From JACMJL01 sp963791805 (lineage in GTDB: Bacteria; Bacillota; Clostridia; Clostridiales; Clostridiaceae): a DNA stretch of 64,000 nt. The DNA lies in the NCBI GenBank assembly GCA_963791805.1, contig CAWBTU010000003.1:372001-436000 (forward strand). Reading direction: 5' to 3'. This document shows, piece after piece, positions 41,693-52,097 of the stretch; position 1 is the first letter of the stretch; each line of letters begins with the position of its first letter. Both the position numbers and the translations under genes were made by a program. Under the pieces are notes generated by a model. That model did no database searches, was not told the DNA's origin, and saw only the letters and a program-made list of their open reading frames with translations.

Positions 41693-42124
41693 TTGATTGG
41701 CTTTATTTTTGCAATAATTGCTGGAATAAGCATGACTGTTCAAGGCATATTTAATACCCGAGTTAGTGAAAAATTAGGTACCTGGCAAACGAATATTTTA
41801 GTTCAAGGCACAGCCTTATTACTAGCTATGCTTGTGTTCTTTATTGTAAAGCCTGGAAACTTTACTGAGATTAAAAATGTTAATAAAATATATCTTACAG
41901 GTGGAATCTTTGCAGTTATTATTACTTTTACAGTTATGGAAGCTATGAAAAAAATTGGGATTACAGCAACAGTTTCAACAATACTAATAGCTCAGCTAAC
42001 TTCAGCTTCTTTAATAGACTGCCTTGGGATTTTTCAAGCATCTTGCACTAAATTGGATGTTTCAAAAATAATAGGTGTACTTGTTATGATAGCTGGTATT
42101 TTACTTTTTAAGTACAAGGGCTAA
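41693..42124 (+). CDS. YdcZ/DUF606 family DMT-type membrane protein
   Basis: About 143 residues with five transmembrane helices. AGISMTVQGIFNTRVSEKLG and the C-terminal IAGILLFKYK match the DUF606/YdcZ family of putative small-molecule transporters. TTG 41693 follows GAGGTG; the frame opens earlier (TTG 41663) without a site. Substrate unknown. Confidence 0.82.
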   Translation: MIGFIFAIIAGISMTVQGIFNTRVSEKLGTWQTNILVQGTALLLAMLVFFIVKPGNFTEIKNVNKIYLTGGIFAVIITFTVMEAMKKIGITATVSTILIAQLTSASLIDCLGIFQASCTKLDVSKIIGVLVMIAGILLFKYKG

Positions 42125-42203
42125 CCATATTTCTTTATTCTTAACGTCTCTTTTAAATTTTTGAGACATAATATATAAAGAAATTATTTTTAAGGGTGAA
42201 AGT

Positions 42204-43400
42204 ATGTTCTCTTTGAAAAGTAAATTGGATCCTAATTTGCGAATTGCTATGGAGAATAATTATTATAAAAATTATAGAGTACTAATACATTGCAAGCATA
42301 TGTGTGATAAAATTCACAATCTTCTAATTTCTCATAAGAATACAGTTATCCGGTATATTCCCTCCATTCAATGCATAAGCGCATTTATTTCATCACAGAT
42401 TATTGAAAGATTATTAGAGCGTCCTCAAATTGATTTTATTACTTTCGATGATTATGCACTATTATCTGGCTCTTCAGTTTTAGCAGCTAACGGAATTCAC
42501 TCCCAACCGAAACATAATCTTACTGGTAAAGATATTACTATTGGTATCGTAGACTCAGGATTATATCCCCATTCTGATATTTTAAACCCAGAAAATCGAA
42601 TTAAGAAATTTACTGATTTGATAAACCAATACCAATACCCATATGATGATAATGGTCATGGAACTTTTATCAGTGGATTAATCAGTGGAAGTGGGTACTC
42701 TTCTAAAGGCATGTATAAAGGCATAGCTACAAAAAGCAATATTTATATGATTAAAGCCTTTAATCAAACAGGTAAGGGATACATTAGCGATATTCTTTTT
42801 TCTATAGAACTATTATTAAACGAATCAGAAAATTTAAATCTAAGGGTTATCTGTCTTCCCTTCGAAATAATTCATAATGATTATTTCATTCTTGAATTGT
42901 TCTCAACTTTGTTTGATATTGCCATAAACAAAAATATAATTATAGTAGTGCCTGCAGGAAATAATGGTCCTTCCCCTGGTAGCATTAGAGGCATTTCTAC
43001 ACTTAAAAACTGTATTACAGTTGGTGGTGTTGATACTAGAAGCAATCCTGCTGAAACTTGCTCATTTTCCTCATCAGGTCCTTTTGCTAAATTAGATAAA
43101 CCAGATTTATGTGCCGCCTCCCAAGAAATATGTTCCTTGAAGTCTGATACTTTCTATGTTCCTGAAAAAAATGGTGCAAAAATTTATCCCAATCACCTAG
43201 ATGTAGCTTATACTACTTTTAGTGGAACTTCTTGCTCTGCAGCATATATTGCCGGTTTGTGTGCCCTATTACTAGAAAATAACAGCAATTTAACCTTTAA
43301 AGATATAGTCTCAATACTTAAAGTTTCATGCAAATTACAGAAATTTAGTAAATGGAACCAAGGAGCTGGAATAGTGGATTTATATAAATGTCTCCCTTGA
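42204..43400 (+). CDS. Subtilisin-like serine protease (S8)
   Basis: 398 residues. Catalytic triad in context: Asp in GIVDSGLYPHSD (about 117), His in DDNGHGTFISG (about 152), Ser in FSGTSCSAAYIAG (about 344), oxyanion Asn in VPAGNNGPSPG. The N-terminal ~90 residues look like an inhibitor-type propeptide. No signal peptide is seen, so it may act in the cytoplasm or be exported by another route. Single gene between ydcZ and ferritin. Confidence 0.93.
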   Translation: MFSLKSKLDPNLRIAMENNYYKNYRVLIHCKHMCDKIHNLLISHKNTVIRYIPSIQCISAFISSQIIERLLERPQIDFITFDDYALLSGSSVLAANGIHSQPKHNLTGKDITIGIVDSGLYPHSDILNPENRIKKFTDLINQYQYPYDDNGHGTFISGLISGSGYSSKGMYKGIATKSNIYMIKAFNQTGKGYISDILFSIELLLNESENLNLRVICLPFEIIHNDYFILELFSTLFDIAINKNIIIVVPAGNNGPSPGSIRGISTLKNCITVGGVDTRSNPAETCSFSSSGPFAKLDKPDLCAASQEICSLKSDTFYVPEKNGAKIYPNHLDVAYTTFSGTSCSAAYIAGLCALLLENNSNLTFKDIVSILKVSCKLQKFSKWNQGAGIVDLYKCLP

Positions 43401-43504
43401 TTTAATAATTATTATTCTTAAATAATATATATTTACATTTTTGAATATATGGTATAAAATAGAATCTAAGAAACAAATATACTAGATAAAAGGAGATGTT
43501 TTTA

Positions 43505-44014
43505 ATGTTTAGTGAAAAGTTAGGAACCGCTTTAAATTCTCAAATCAACTTCGAATTTTATTCTGCTCACATATACTTATCAATGGCTGCATATTGTTCA
43601 GCTAACGATCTCGATGGGTTTGCAAACTTCCTTACAGTTCAAGCTGAGGAGGAAAAATTTCATGCTATGAAATTCTTTAACTTTGTAAATCAAATGGATG
43701 GAAGAGTAATCCTTACTGGAATGCCTGATCCTAAAGTTTCTTTTGATTCAGTGCTTGATGTTTTTGAAACATCTTTAGCTCACGAAAAAATTGTTACTAA
43801 GAGAATATATGATCTTTCAGATATGGCTATGGAAGAAAGAGAACATGCAACTTTAAGTCTTTTACAATGGTTTATAGATGAACAGGTTGAAGAGGAAAAT
43901 AATTTTACTACCCTAATAAAGAAAATAAAAAGAATAGGGAATGATACAGCTGCTCTTTATATGCTTGATAATGAGCTAGCAGCAAGAGTTTTTGTTCCAC
44001 CAGTAACTGCATAA
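43505..44014 (+). CDS. ftnA: Ferritin
   Basis: 169 residues from ATG 43505 (AAAGGAG upstream). Ferroxidase ligands are present: Glu17 in INFEFYSAHIY, Glu50 and His53 in AEEEKFHAM, and later Glu residues in AHEKIVTKR and DEQVEEENNF. Stores iron in a 24-mer shell. No IRE or Fur box was picked out. Confidence 0.95.
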   Translation: MFSEKLGTALNSQINFEFYSAHIYLSMAAYCSANDLDGFANFLTVQAEEEKFHAMKFFNFVNQMDGRVILTGMPDPKVSFDSVLDVFETSLAHEKIVTKRIYDLSDMAMEEREHATLSLLQWFIDEQVEEENNFTTLIKKIKRIGNDTAALYMLDNELAARVFVPPVTA

Positions 44015-44027
44015 TTTAATATAAAGT

Positions 44028-44059
44028 AAAAGACTTTCTAAAAAAATAGAAAGTCTTTT
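44028..44059. terminator. Bidirectional terminator
   Basis: Arms AAAAGACTTTCT/AGAAAGTCTTTT with an A-rich loop and TGTTTTC after. Separates ferritin and malic enzyme genes. Confidence 0.85.
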
Positions 44060-44068
44060 GTTTTCATT

Positions 44069-45241
44069 TTATATCCTTGCAGCTCCACATTTTCTAGCCG
44101 CTTCTCGTACTGCTTCAGCTACTTTATTTTGTACTTCCTTATTGAAAGCTTTTGGTATTATATAATCTTCATTTAATTCTTCTGCACTAATTGAATCAGC
44201 AATGGCAAAAGCCGCTGCTACCTTCATTTCCTCGGAAATATCCTTAGCTCTTACGTCTAGGGCTCCTCTAAATATACCTGGAAAAGCCAAAACATTGTTA
44301 ACTTGATTTGGAAAATCAGATCGTCCTGTTCCAATAATTCTTGCGCCAGCAGCTTTTGCTTCTTCTGGAAAAATTTCTGGAGTTGGATTTGCTAAGGCAA
44401 ATATTATTGAATCAGTGTTCATAGTCAGAACCATTTCTTTTGTTAAAACGCCTGGTGCTGATACACCAATAAACACATCAGCATTTACTATAATATCTTT
44501 TAAGGATCCCTCTAAACCTTCAGGATTTGTAATTAAAGAAATTTCAACTTTTGATGGATTTAAACCCTCTCTACCTTTATAAATTGCACCTTTTGTATCG
44601 CACATTATTACATTTTTAGCTCCAGAGGATAATAACAATCTAGTAATGGATGTTCCGGCAGCTCCAGCTCCATTAATTACAATCTTTAAGTCCTTTATTT
44701 TTTTTCCTGTAATTATTAATGCGTTAACTAATCCTGCTAATACAACTACCGCAGTTCCATGCTGATCATCATGAAAAACAGGAATGTCTAGTTTTTCTTT
44801 AAGCCTTCTTTCAACCTCAAAACATCTTGGAGCTGAAATATCTTCTAAATTAATTCCGCCAAAAGATGGTGCAATTCTTACAACAGTATCAACAATTTCA
44901 TCCACATTTTTAGTATCTAAAACTATTGGAAATGCATCTACATCCGCAAAGGTTTTAAATAGAACTGCCTTTCCTTCCATTACAGGAAGAGATGCTAAAG
45001 GTCCTATATCCCCTAATCCAAGAACAGCTGTCCCGTCAGAAACCACCGCAATTGTGTTCCATCTTCTTGTATACAAGTATGCTTTGTCAGGGTCTTTACT
45101 GATCTCTAAACAGGGCTCTGCAACACCAGGTGTATATGCTAGACTTAAATCCTTTGCATCTTTAATTTCGCATCTTGATACAACCTCTAATTTTCCTTTT
45201 AGCTCCTCATGATATTTTAAAGCTTCATCATAAATTGTCAA
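44069..45241 (-). CDS. NAD(P)-dependent malic enzyme
   Basis: About 390 residues, the short bacterial malic enzyme. Active-site parts: SLAYTPGVAEPC, the metal ligands in FGGINLEDISAPRCF and VFHDDQHGTAVVVLAG, dinucleotide site VINGAGAAGTSITRLLL, and ALANPTPEI. Decarboxylates malate to pyruvate. I use the TTG at 45241 with GAAAGG upstream; an ATG nine bases earlier overlaps that site. Confidence 0.93.
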   Translation of the reverse strand: MTIYDEALKYHEELKGKLEVVSRCEIKDAKDLSLAYTPGVAEPCLEISKDPDKAYLYTRRWNTIAVVSDGTAVLGLGDIGPLASLPVMEGKAVLFKTFADVDAFPIVLDTKNVDEIVDTVVRIAPSFGGINLEDISAPRCFEVERRLKEKLDIPVFHDDQHGTAVVVLAGLVNALIITGKKIKDLKIVINGAGAAGTSITRLLLSSGAKNVIMCDTKGAIYKGREGLNPSKVEISLITNPEGLEGSLKDIIVNADVFIGVSAPGVLTKEMVLTMNTDSIIFALANPTPEIFPEEAKAAGARIIGTGRSDFPNQVNNVLAFPGIFRGALDVRAKDISEEMKVAAAFAIADSISAEELNEDYIIPKAFNKEVQNKVAEAVREAARKCGAARI

Positions 45242-45291
45242 ACATATCATCCTTTCATCCAGTTAACCTTTTTAGTATAAATTATATTATC

Positions 45292-45729
45292 TTATGTGCT
45301 TCTCAATATACTATATAATTTATTAAAAGTGTTTTTATTACTATCCCAAAATAAATAATTTCGTACATCTTCAATTTTGCTCCACATAAAGTCATCATGT
45401 TCATCAGAGATTGTTACTTCTAATTCTGAATTTAATCTTCTGCATATAAAAAGAGACTTTTTTATTACTAAATCACAATCTTCAATAAAAATTTCAAATT
45501 TAAAATCTAAGTCTTCAATACTTTCACGTCTTACATTTAAATTTGTTTCTTCTTTTACTTCTCTTATACACGCATCTAGTGGTTTCTCGCCTTGTTCAAT
45601 TCCACCAGTTATTGGCTGCCAGAAAGCCGGATGCCTATCCGTTTTAGGTTTGTGTAATAAAAGAATTTCCGTAAACCCATTAGTACTAACTCTTATAATA
45701 TAACATTCAATACTATTTTTTACTTTCAT
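45292..45729 (-). CDS. Nudix hydrolase
   Basis: 145 residues from ATG 45729 after GGGAGGAG. The Nudix box reads GGIEQGEKPLDACIREVKEE followed by TNL, with the REVKEE metal site intact. Front half matches dATP/dihydroneopterin-triphosphate pyrophosphohydrolase-like members (RHPAFWQPITGG). Substrate unknown. Confidence 0.9.
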   Translation of the reverse strand: MKVKNSIECYIIRVSTNGFTEILLLHKPKTDRHPAFWQPITGGIEQGEKPLDACIREVKEETNLNVRRESIEDLDFKFEIFIEDCDLVIKKSLFICRRLNSELEVTISDEHDDFMWSKIEDVRNYLFWDSNKNTFNKLYSILRST

Positions 45730-45853
45730 GGCTCTCCTCCCATTAACTTCTATAGTTATATATAATTCTATATTGTTATATATAATTCCTTCTAAAAAAA
45801 TAGATAAACATCCCATAGGAGGACACTTATCTATTTATATTAATTATAAAGCA

Positions 45854-48781
45854 TTATTCAATAACATCAATCAATTTATCAAATATATCTTTATTATTTT
45901 TTAGTTTGTCTTCACTACCTAAAACACAAATATATTTTTCACCCATTACTTCTGAAATTAACTTTGAAAGTTTAGAAATATCCTCAACCTTAGCATCCAA
46001 TACTTCAAGTCTCTCTCTTTGTATATCTTCAAATTTAATCCCTGTAATAAAATTAGCTGTGGCTACTTGCCCCTTCATTGATGGAGAAAGTGGAGTATCT
46101 AAATCTGAAATTGTTCCAAGAATGTATTTAGTCATTTCTCTTTCATCAACATTAAATTTTTCTAGATAAGTAACCATCTCATCATAAACATTAAGGGTTT
46201 CTTTTAGGTTAGGATCTCTATAGGAGGTAAAATACATATTTCCATTCTTTAAAAAGGCTGCCATACATCCATAAGCTCCACCTTGAACTCGTACTCTGTT
46301 CCAAAGATAATCATATCTAGCTACAGCTTTGAGTAATAACATTTCTCCTGAGTATTTATATCCTAGCTTCTTATAATTACCACCCTTTGCTACATATTGA
46401 ACTTTTCCAGAAGTCATTAATCCTTCATTTTCAGCTTTTAACTCAAACTTATATGGTTGAATTTCTACATTTAAAGTTTCTAGGTTTTCAGTTACTACAT
46501 TGATATTATTACTTACTGTTTTGTAACCTTCTTCTGTGGCAGTAACACTAATTATTAAATTTTTATCGATAAATGTTCTTCCTGAAACTTCCTTTAACGC
46601 TGAAGAAAGTTCCTGAAATTTACTTTCAAAATTCTTATCTAAATCTGAAATAAAATGATAAAAACTAATTCCACTTAATATTTCAACGTACTTGCCTGCA
46701 GGTGAGAAATATGATTGAACTCTAGATGCTGCCAGTATGTGCCCTTCGCTATATATTTTCATTTCATATCTAGACTTTATTTCTCCTATTAGCTCCTTCA
46801 AACGTTTTTTATCATTAAACTTAGTTTTAGTAATTATTTCAGCCATCAGTTCCATTAATCTAGGTACTTTTCCTTCTAGTGCTTTAGCTTTTATGACAAA
46901 TTTCGGATTAAACTTATCTGGATCGCCATTCTCTGTATATGTTTTACCTGTATATCTAATACCTCCAGTGTTTATGTTTATCTCATTAGATAAGTCTTCA
47001 TAATCGTAGTTTTCAGTACTTATATTGCCTAGAATTTCTCCTAGTAAGGTAATATAAGGTATTTGTTCCTGTTTCACAGCACTGGTATCAAAATACATGT
47101 TTACATAAACTATCCCATTAGTAAATAAACTATGGAACAATATTTTGCTATCACCAATTTTTCTTTCCTCTAAAGGTAGTTTATCTGCTTGCTTGTTTAT
47201 ATCTTCTAATGAAAGCAAAGGAATTTTTTTTATATCTTCCTCTGAATCTCCCGAGGTCTGTCTTTCAGTTAGCTTTGCAGTTTCATTGATTATTTCTTCT
47301 AACTGAGTTTCAGTCAAAGAATTTTTATAAGCAGCTAATCTATCTTGAGTCTCTTTTTCTTTAGCCTCAGCCATCCCCTTTTTAGGTTTAACTATTAGGA
47401 AAGAACTATGTGGATTATTTAGTAGATATTTTTCAATTAATTGCTCGAAATAATCTGTTTCTAGGCTAGCTTTTATTTTTGCCAGTGGTGCATCATATTT
47501 AAGATGAATAGTTGGATTTGCATCATAAAGCCATGTATCCATGCACATAATATTATAAATTAAACCTTTGGGATAACTATTGAAATCAGCTTCCCTTAAA
47601 TTAAATTCTTTAATATTGATAACTGATTGAATTAATTTTTTATCTATTCCCTCATTAACTAGCTTAATAAGCGTATCATTTACAACTTTTTTAAATTCTT
47701 CTTCTTTTTCCTTGTTTGAATTCTTTACAACTATAGAAAATGTAGGCTGAATAATACTATTATCAAACATTCCAAATACGTCTTTACCTAGATTTGCATC
47801 TATTATTGCTTTCTTTAATGGCGCTGCTGGAGTTTCAAGTAGAATATTTTCAAGAATATCAAATGCCATATAAAGCTCTGGATCCGTTGATTTTGAAACA
47901 ACATAATTTAAACTAAAGAAAGTTTTATCCTCTTCCTTTTCATTTGAAGAAATTGGATAGTCTACCTCCACTCTTCTTTGTTTTTCAAAAGAATCCTGAA
48001 TAGCAATTTTAGAATCCACATCAATTTTATCGTAATTCTTTAGATACTTATCATTAAGAAATTCTAAAGTCTCTAATATATCCATATCTCCGTAAAGATA
48101 AATATAGCTATTTGAAGGATGATAGTAATTTTTATGAAAATCTAAGAATTTTTCCTGCGTTAAGTTTGGAATAAACTCAGGGTCACCACCTGATTCTACA
48201 CCGTAAGTAGTGTCGGGAAATAATGATTCTGAAACCTTTCTCATCAAGACTGACTCTGGAGAAGAAAGTGCTCCTTTCATTTCATTATAAACTACACCTT
48301 TGTAAGTGAGTTCATCTTCTTTATTGTTTAATTCATAATGCCAACCTTCTTGCATCATTATTTCTGGGTATAGATATATATTAGGGTTAAGAACAGCATC
48401 AAGATATACATCCATAAGATTTAAGAAATCTTTTGAATTTCTGCTAGCTACAGGATACATAGTTTTATCACCAAAAGTCATTGCGTTTAAAAAAGTATTA
48501 AGTGAACCTTTTAGTAGTTCAACAAAGGGTTCCTTAACTGGAAACTTTTTTGACCCACATAGTACAGAATGTTCTAGAATATGTGCGACTCCTGTGCTAT
48601 CCTTTGGGGGCGTTCTAAAAGATATTGAAAAAACTTTATTGTCCTCTTCATTTTCAATATGAAATAATCTTGCTCCACTTTTTATATGTGAAAATATCCT
48701 GCCTAAAGAGTTTAACTCTTTAAGTTCTATTTCTTCTAATAATTCAAAACCGTTATATTTTTCTCCTACTTTTAATTTCAT
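45854..48781 (-). CDS. M16C presequence-type metalloprotease
   Basis: 975 residues, typical of the PreP/Cym1-like M16C family in Firmicutes. Inverted zinc motif HILEHSVLCGS (about 68-72), downstream Glu in VVYNEMKGALSSP, and a long C-terminal half forming the second half-barrel. It degrades peptides in a closed chamber; cytoplasmic, as no signal peptide is seen. Single gene. Confidence 0.95.
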   Translation of the reverse strand: MKLKVGEKYNGFELLEEIELKELNSLGRIFSHIKSGARLFHIENEEDNKVFSISFRTPPKDSTGVAHILEHSVLCGSKKFPVKEPFVELLKGSLNTFLNAMTFGDKTMYPVASRNSKDFLNLMDVYLDAVLNPNIYLYPEIMMQEGWHYELNNKEDELTYKGVVYNEMKGALSSPESVLMRKVSESLFPDTTYGVESGGDPEFIPNLTQEKFLDFHKNYYHPSNSYIYLYGDMDILETLEFLNDKYLKNYDKIDVDSKIAIQDSFEKQRRVEVDYPISSNEKEEDKTFFSLNYVVSKSTDPELYMAFDILENILLETPAAPLKKAIIDANLGKDVFGMFDNSIIQPTFSIVVKNSNKEKEEEFKKVVNDTLIKLVNEGIDKKLIQSVINIKEFNLREADFNSYPKGLIYNIMCMDTWLYDANPTIHLKYDAPLAKIKASLETDYFEQLIEKYLLNNPHSSFLIVKPKKGMAEAKEKETQDRLAAYKNSLTETQLEEIINETAKLTERQTSGDSEEDIKKIPLLSLEDINKQADKLPLEERKIGDSKILFHSLFTNGIVYVNMYFDTSAVKQEQIPYITLLGEILGNISTENYDYEDLSNEININTGGIRYTGKTYTENGDPDKFNPKFVIKAKALEGKVPRLMELMAEIITKTKFNDKKRLKELIGEIKSRYEMKIYSEGHILAASRVQSYFSPAGKYVEILSGISFYHFISDLDKNFESKFQELSSALKEVSGRTFIDKNLIISVTATEEGYKTVSNNINVVTENLETLNVEIQPYKFELKAENEGLMTSGKVQYVAKGGNYKKLGYKYSGEMLLLKAVARYDYLWNRVRVQGGAYGCMAAFLKNGNMYFTSYRDPNLKETLNVYDEMVTYLEKFNVDEREMTKYILGTISDLDTPLSPSMKGQVATANFITGIKFEDIQRERLEVLDAKVEDISKLSKLISEVMGEKYICVLGSEDKLKNNKDIFDKLIDVIE

Positions 48782-48923
48782 TGCTTTTTACCACCTTTCC
48801 ATTCTCAATTGCTACTCCTATTTTATGAATATTAAAGGATGTTTAAACCATTTGCTTATATTTAATTTTAACCCAACACTCAGTAAATGTCACTCATAGA
48901 CCCTAATTTGCTTTATTGCAGTT

Positions 48924-51308
48924 TTATGAATAAATATCCGAAAACTCAATTTTGATTTTTTCAATATTACTTTCTTTTATTTGATCTATGTCAATTATCG
49001 GCTCTTCATTAGGCACCAAGAATACTGGAAGTTCAATAATAAACTCACTTCCTTTATCAATTTCACTTTTTAATGTTATTTTTCCATTGTGTAATTCTAC
49101 TAAAGATCTAACTAGAGATAATCCTATACCACTTCCTTCTCTATTCCTTGAAAGGGACTTATCAACTTGTATAAACCTCTCAAATACAGCCTTTTGCTTG
49201 TCTATTGGTATACCTATTCCCGTATCCTTTACTGAAATAATTACATTTTCACCATAGTCATGTAATGTTACTAATATTGTTCCATTCTTGTTAGTAAACT
49301 TAATGGCATTAGATAAAAGGTTTAAAAGTATCCTCTCCATTTTATCTGGATCAAAAGCCATTTTCTTTTCTTCAATATCCGTGTCAAAAATTAATTCTAT
49401 GCCTTTACTCTCAACATAGTCTTTTACTGAAAGAGTTATATTTTCAATTACATATACGATGTCATAATTATGTAGTTCAAGTTGAAAGTAACCAGAATCA
49501 ATTTTAGTTATATCAATTAAATTATTGACTATTCTTAAAAGTCTAAAACAATTTTGCTTCATAATATTAGTATAATTTGCAATATTGTCTTCTTTTACTA
49601 GCATTTCACCATTTTGCTGTATTAACTCTAATAATTGAACTGCTCCAAATATTACATTTAGTGGAGTTTTCAATTCATGTGATAGATTAGCAAAGAATTC
49701 TGTTTTAACCTTGTCATATTCTCTTAACTCATCTAATATTTTTTTACTCTCTTCTGCACTTTTCTTAAATTCTGATACCTTAGCCCTTTCAGTAACATCT
49801 CTACCTAAAACTACTAATCCATTTCGAGAGTTATCTGTTCTAAAAATAGGAACTTTTATGACATCATATATTCTTGACTCGCCGTTTGCATCTTTAAAAT
49901 TCTTTTCTTCTCTCATGATAGTTCCCATAGTCCATACATCTTCATCGCTTTCTTCAAATTGATATAGGTCTTCATTCCATTCTTGTGAAAATTGGGAAAT
50001 CGTAGAATTTTCCATACCTTTATAATCAAACAATCCTATTTTAAATAATTTAAGCATGGACACATTTGCTTCTAGCCATTTTCCATGCCCGTCCTTAAAG
50101 CAAATAAGATCCGGTGATGCATTTATCAAAGTTCTTAATAATTCCTCACTTTTTCTTAGGTTACGCTCTACTTTTATTCTTTTCATTTTATTTATAAGAA
50201 ACACTTTACTCGCTAAAAGTATGAGGAATAATGAACAAAGAATACAAGAAAAAACAATTTTTCTCGCAATGATATAATTTTTTGCTGGCTTGTCTATTAT
50301 TATGCTTGCATTGGGTAAATCTTTCTCATTTATTTTGAATCGATTTAATTGAGAATAATTAAAAATCTCCTTATCGAAATTATCTTCTATTATCTTAATG
50401 CTAGAAGGTTTGTCACCATCTAAAATCATATTACCGATTTCAGCAATCCTCTTTCCCTGATTTTCCCCCATATTTACTTTTCCGCCTACAATTCCACAGT
50501 TAATATATTCATCAAAATCACTGAAAATCGGTATCTTACTTTTTTTAGATAGTTGTTTAATGCTATCTTCTAGTGGAACAAATTCACCCTCCTTGTCCTT
50601 AAAGGAAGCATCCATGATAATAATATTATTTGAAGATAGCTTCCCAATTTCATTTTCAGCTTCATCTAATGTCAAATCAGTAAAAACTGAAATTTTCACA
50701 TTTTTTTTAAGCTTTGATTTTTCAACCTCAAGGCTTTCCAATAAATAATCATAGTTTGAACCTTTATTTAAAAATATATTAATCTGCTTTGTTTCGAACT
50801 TAAGTTTCATTGCAACTTCGATAGTTTTACCTAAATCGATTCTTTCTGCAATCCCAGTAAATAACTCTAATCCTTTTGTATTTTGACTTTGGTAATTTGG
50901 GGCTCCACAAAATGCTATTGGTGTTTGTGGAAAAAGGTCTTGTGAGTTTTTAACAAGAAAATCATATGCTCCACTACCAATGGAAATAACTAAATCATTT
51001 TTTTTATTTTGGTATTTATATTTATATATATTAAATAACAATTGAAAATAGGTACTTGACTCACCATTTCTTCTACAATCCATATATTCTGTTTTAATAT
51101 GAATATTTGAATTATTTTTTTTCAATTTAGACTTTATCCCATCAATAATATCTCTAGAGTATTCGCTGTCTGAATCATAAGAATTTAAAACTAAAACATT
51201 AGTTTTGGGTACTTCCTCTGCAATTACTTCTCTACTTATATTAAAATTTAGAAAAATGCTAAATACTACGATTATTACAAAAATTCTCTTAAAATCCTTC
51301 ATTTTCAT
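48924..51308 (-). CDS. Sensor histidine kinase with periplasmic-binding-type ABC_sub_bind sensor and PAS
   Basis: About 794 residues from ATG 51308 (GGAAGG upstream). Signal anchor (about 5-25), an extracellular ABC_sub_bind-like ligand domain (about 35-330), a second transmembrane helix near 370, a PAS domain (LRTLINASPDLICFKDGHG), a HisKA domain with His544 in SHELKTPLNVI, and HATPase boxes NLLSNAIKFT and GSGIGLSLVRSLVELHNG. No cognate regulator adjoins; it probably acts through a distant regulator. Ligand unknown. Confidence 0.92.
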   Translation of the reverse strand: MKMKDFKRIFVIIVVFSIFLNFNISREVIAEEVPKTNVLVLNSYDSDSEYSRDIIDGIKSKLKKNNSNIHIKTEYMDCRRNGESSTYFQLLFNIYKYKYQNKKNDLVISIGSGAYDFLVKNSQDLFPQTPIAFCGAPNYQSQNTKGLELFTGIAERIDLGKTIEVAMKLKFETKQINIFLNKGSNYDYLLESLEVEKSKLKKNVKISVFTDLTLDEAENEIGKLSSNNIIIMDASFKDKEGEFVPLEDSIKQLSKKSKIPIFSDFDEYINCGIVGGKVNMGENQGKRIAEIGNMILDGDKPSSIKIIEDNFDKEIFNYSQLNRFKINEKDLPNASIIIDKPAKNYIIARKIVFSCILCSLFLILLASKVFLINKMKRIKVERNLRKSEELLRTLINASPDLICFKDGHGKWLEANVSMLKLFKIGLFDYKGMENSTISQFSQEWNEDLYQFEESDEDVWTMGTIMREEKNFKDANGESRIYDVIKVPIFRTDNSRNGLVVLGRDVTERAKVSEFKKSAEESKKILDELREYDKVKTEFFANLSHELKTPLNVIFGAVQLLELIQQNGEMLVKEDNIANYTNIMKQNCFRLLRIVNNLIDITKIDSGYFQLELHNYDIVYVIENITLSVKDYVESKGIELIFDTDIEEKKMAFDPDKMERILLNLLSNAIKFTNKNGTILVTLHDYGENVIISVKDTGIGIPIDKQKAVFERFIQVDKSLSRNREGSGIGLSLVRSLVELHNGKITLKSEIDKGSEFIIELPVFLVPNEEPIIDIDQIKESNIEKIKIEFSDIYS

Positions 51309-51415
51309 TAATATTTTCCTTCCAGGGCTGATACTAATTCCCATATTAATTTATTGCAGTATAATATTAACATTATATTTCCTATGATTCAACCATATTT
51401 GTGTTAATTAGACAC

Positions 51416-51904
51416 TTAAATTCTTTTTCCAACAATAATTAAATCTCTTTCAATATCATCTAGTACTGCAACTCTCTCTAAATTACCCCAACTACTAAAT
51501 CCATATTTCTCAAACAACTTAAGACTTGGAATATTATGTCCAAAAATAAAACCCAATAATACATTGACACTATACCTTTCACAATTGTCTATTGCAAACT
51601 TTAGAAAGCTTTCACCAAAACCCCTCCCCCTATAGTTCTCATCCACATATATGCTTATTTCCACAGTTCCTCCATAGGCTGGTCTTCCATAAAATGATTG
51701 AAAACTCATCCAAGCCACTATTTCACCCTCTAATTCCATTACCCATAATGGACGTTTTTCATTATTATGATCATTAAACCAATCCATTTTTTGTTCAACA
51801 GTAACAAGTTCTGTATCTGCAGTAACCATTCGCCCTGGTATAGTTGAATTATATATATTCACAATCTTTGGTAAATCCTCTATTGTAGAATATCTAATTA
51901 TCAT
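51416..51904 (-). CDS. GNAT N-acetyltransferase (phosphinothricin acetyltransferase-like)
   Basis: 162 residues, GNAT fold. Acetyl-CoA site VDENYRGRGFGESFLKFAI, later LLGFIFGHNIPSLKLFEKYGF. Closest in pattern to PAT/YwnH-like amine acetyltransferases. Substrate unknown; name does not imply herbicide resistance. Confidence 0.88.
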   Translation of the reverse strand: MIIRYSTIEDLPKIVNIYNSTIPGRMVTADTELVTVEQKMDWFNDHNNEKRPLWVMELEGEIVAWMSFQSFYGRPAYGGTVEISIYVDENYRGRGFGESFLKFAIDNCERYSVNVLLGFIFGHNIPSLKLFEKYGFSSWGNLERVAVLDDIERDLIIVGKRI

Positions 51905-52097
51905 TAATATCCCTCATTTCCTATTAATTCAAGTAATATTTTTTATATAATAATACTAGTAATATAAATAAATGTCCATATTATTAATATACCAATGTAT
52001 GAAGGTGATTCAAGCAGATCTTTTATTGAAAGCACCCTATTTGATATCCATAATTTATAGTATAATATAGGTATCTTAATATGAAAGGAGTTACAAA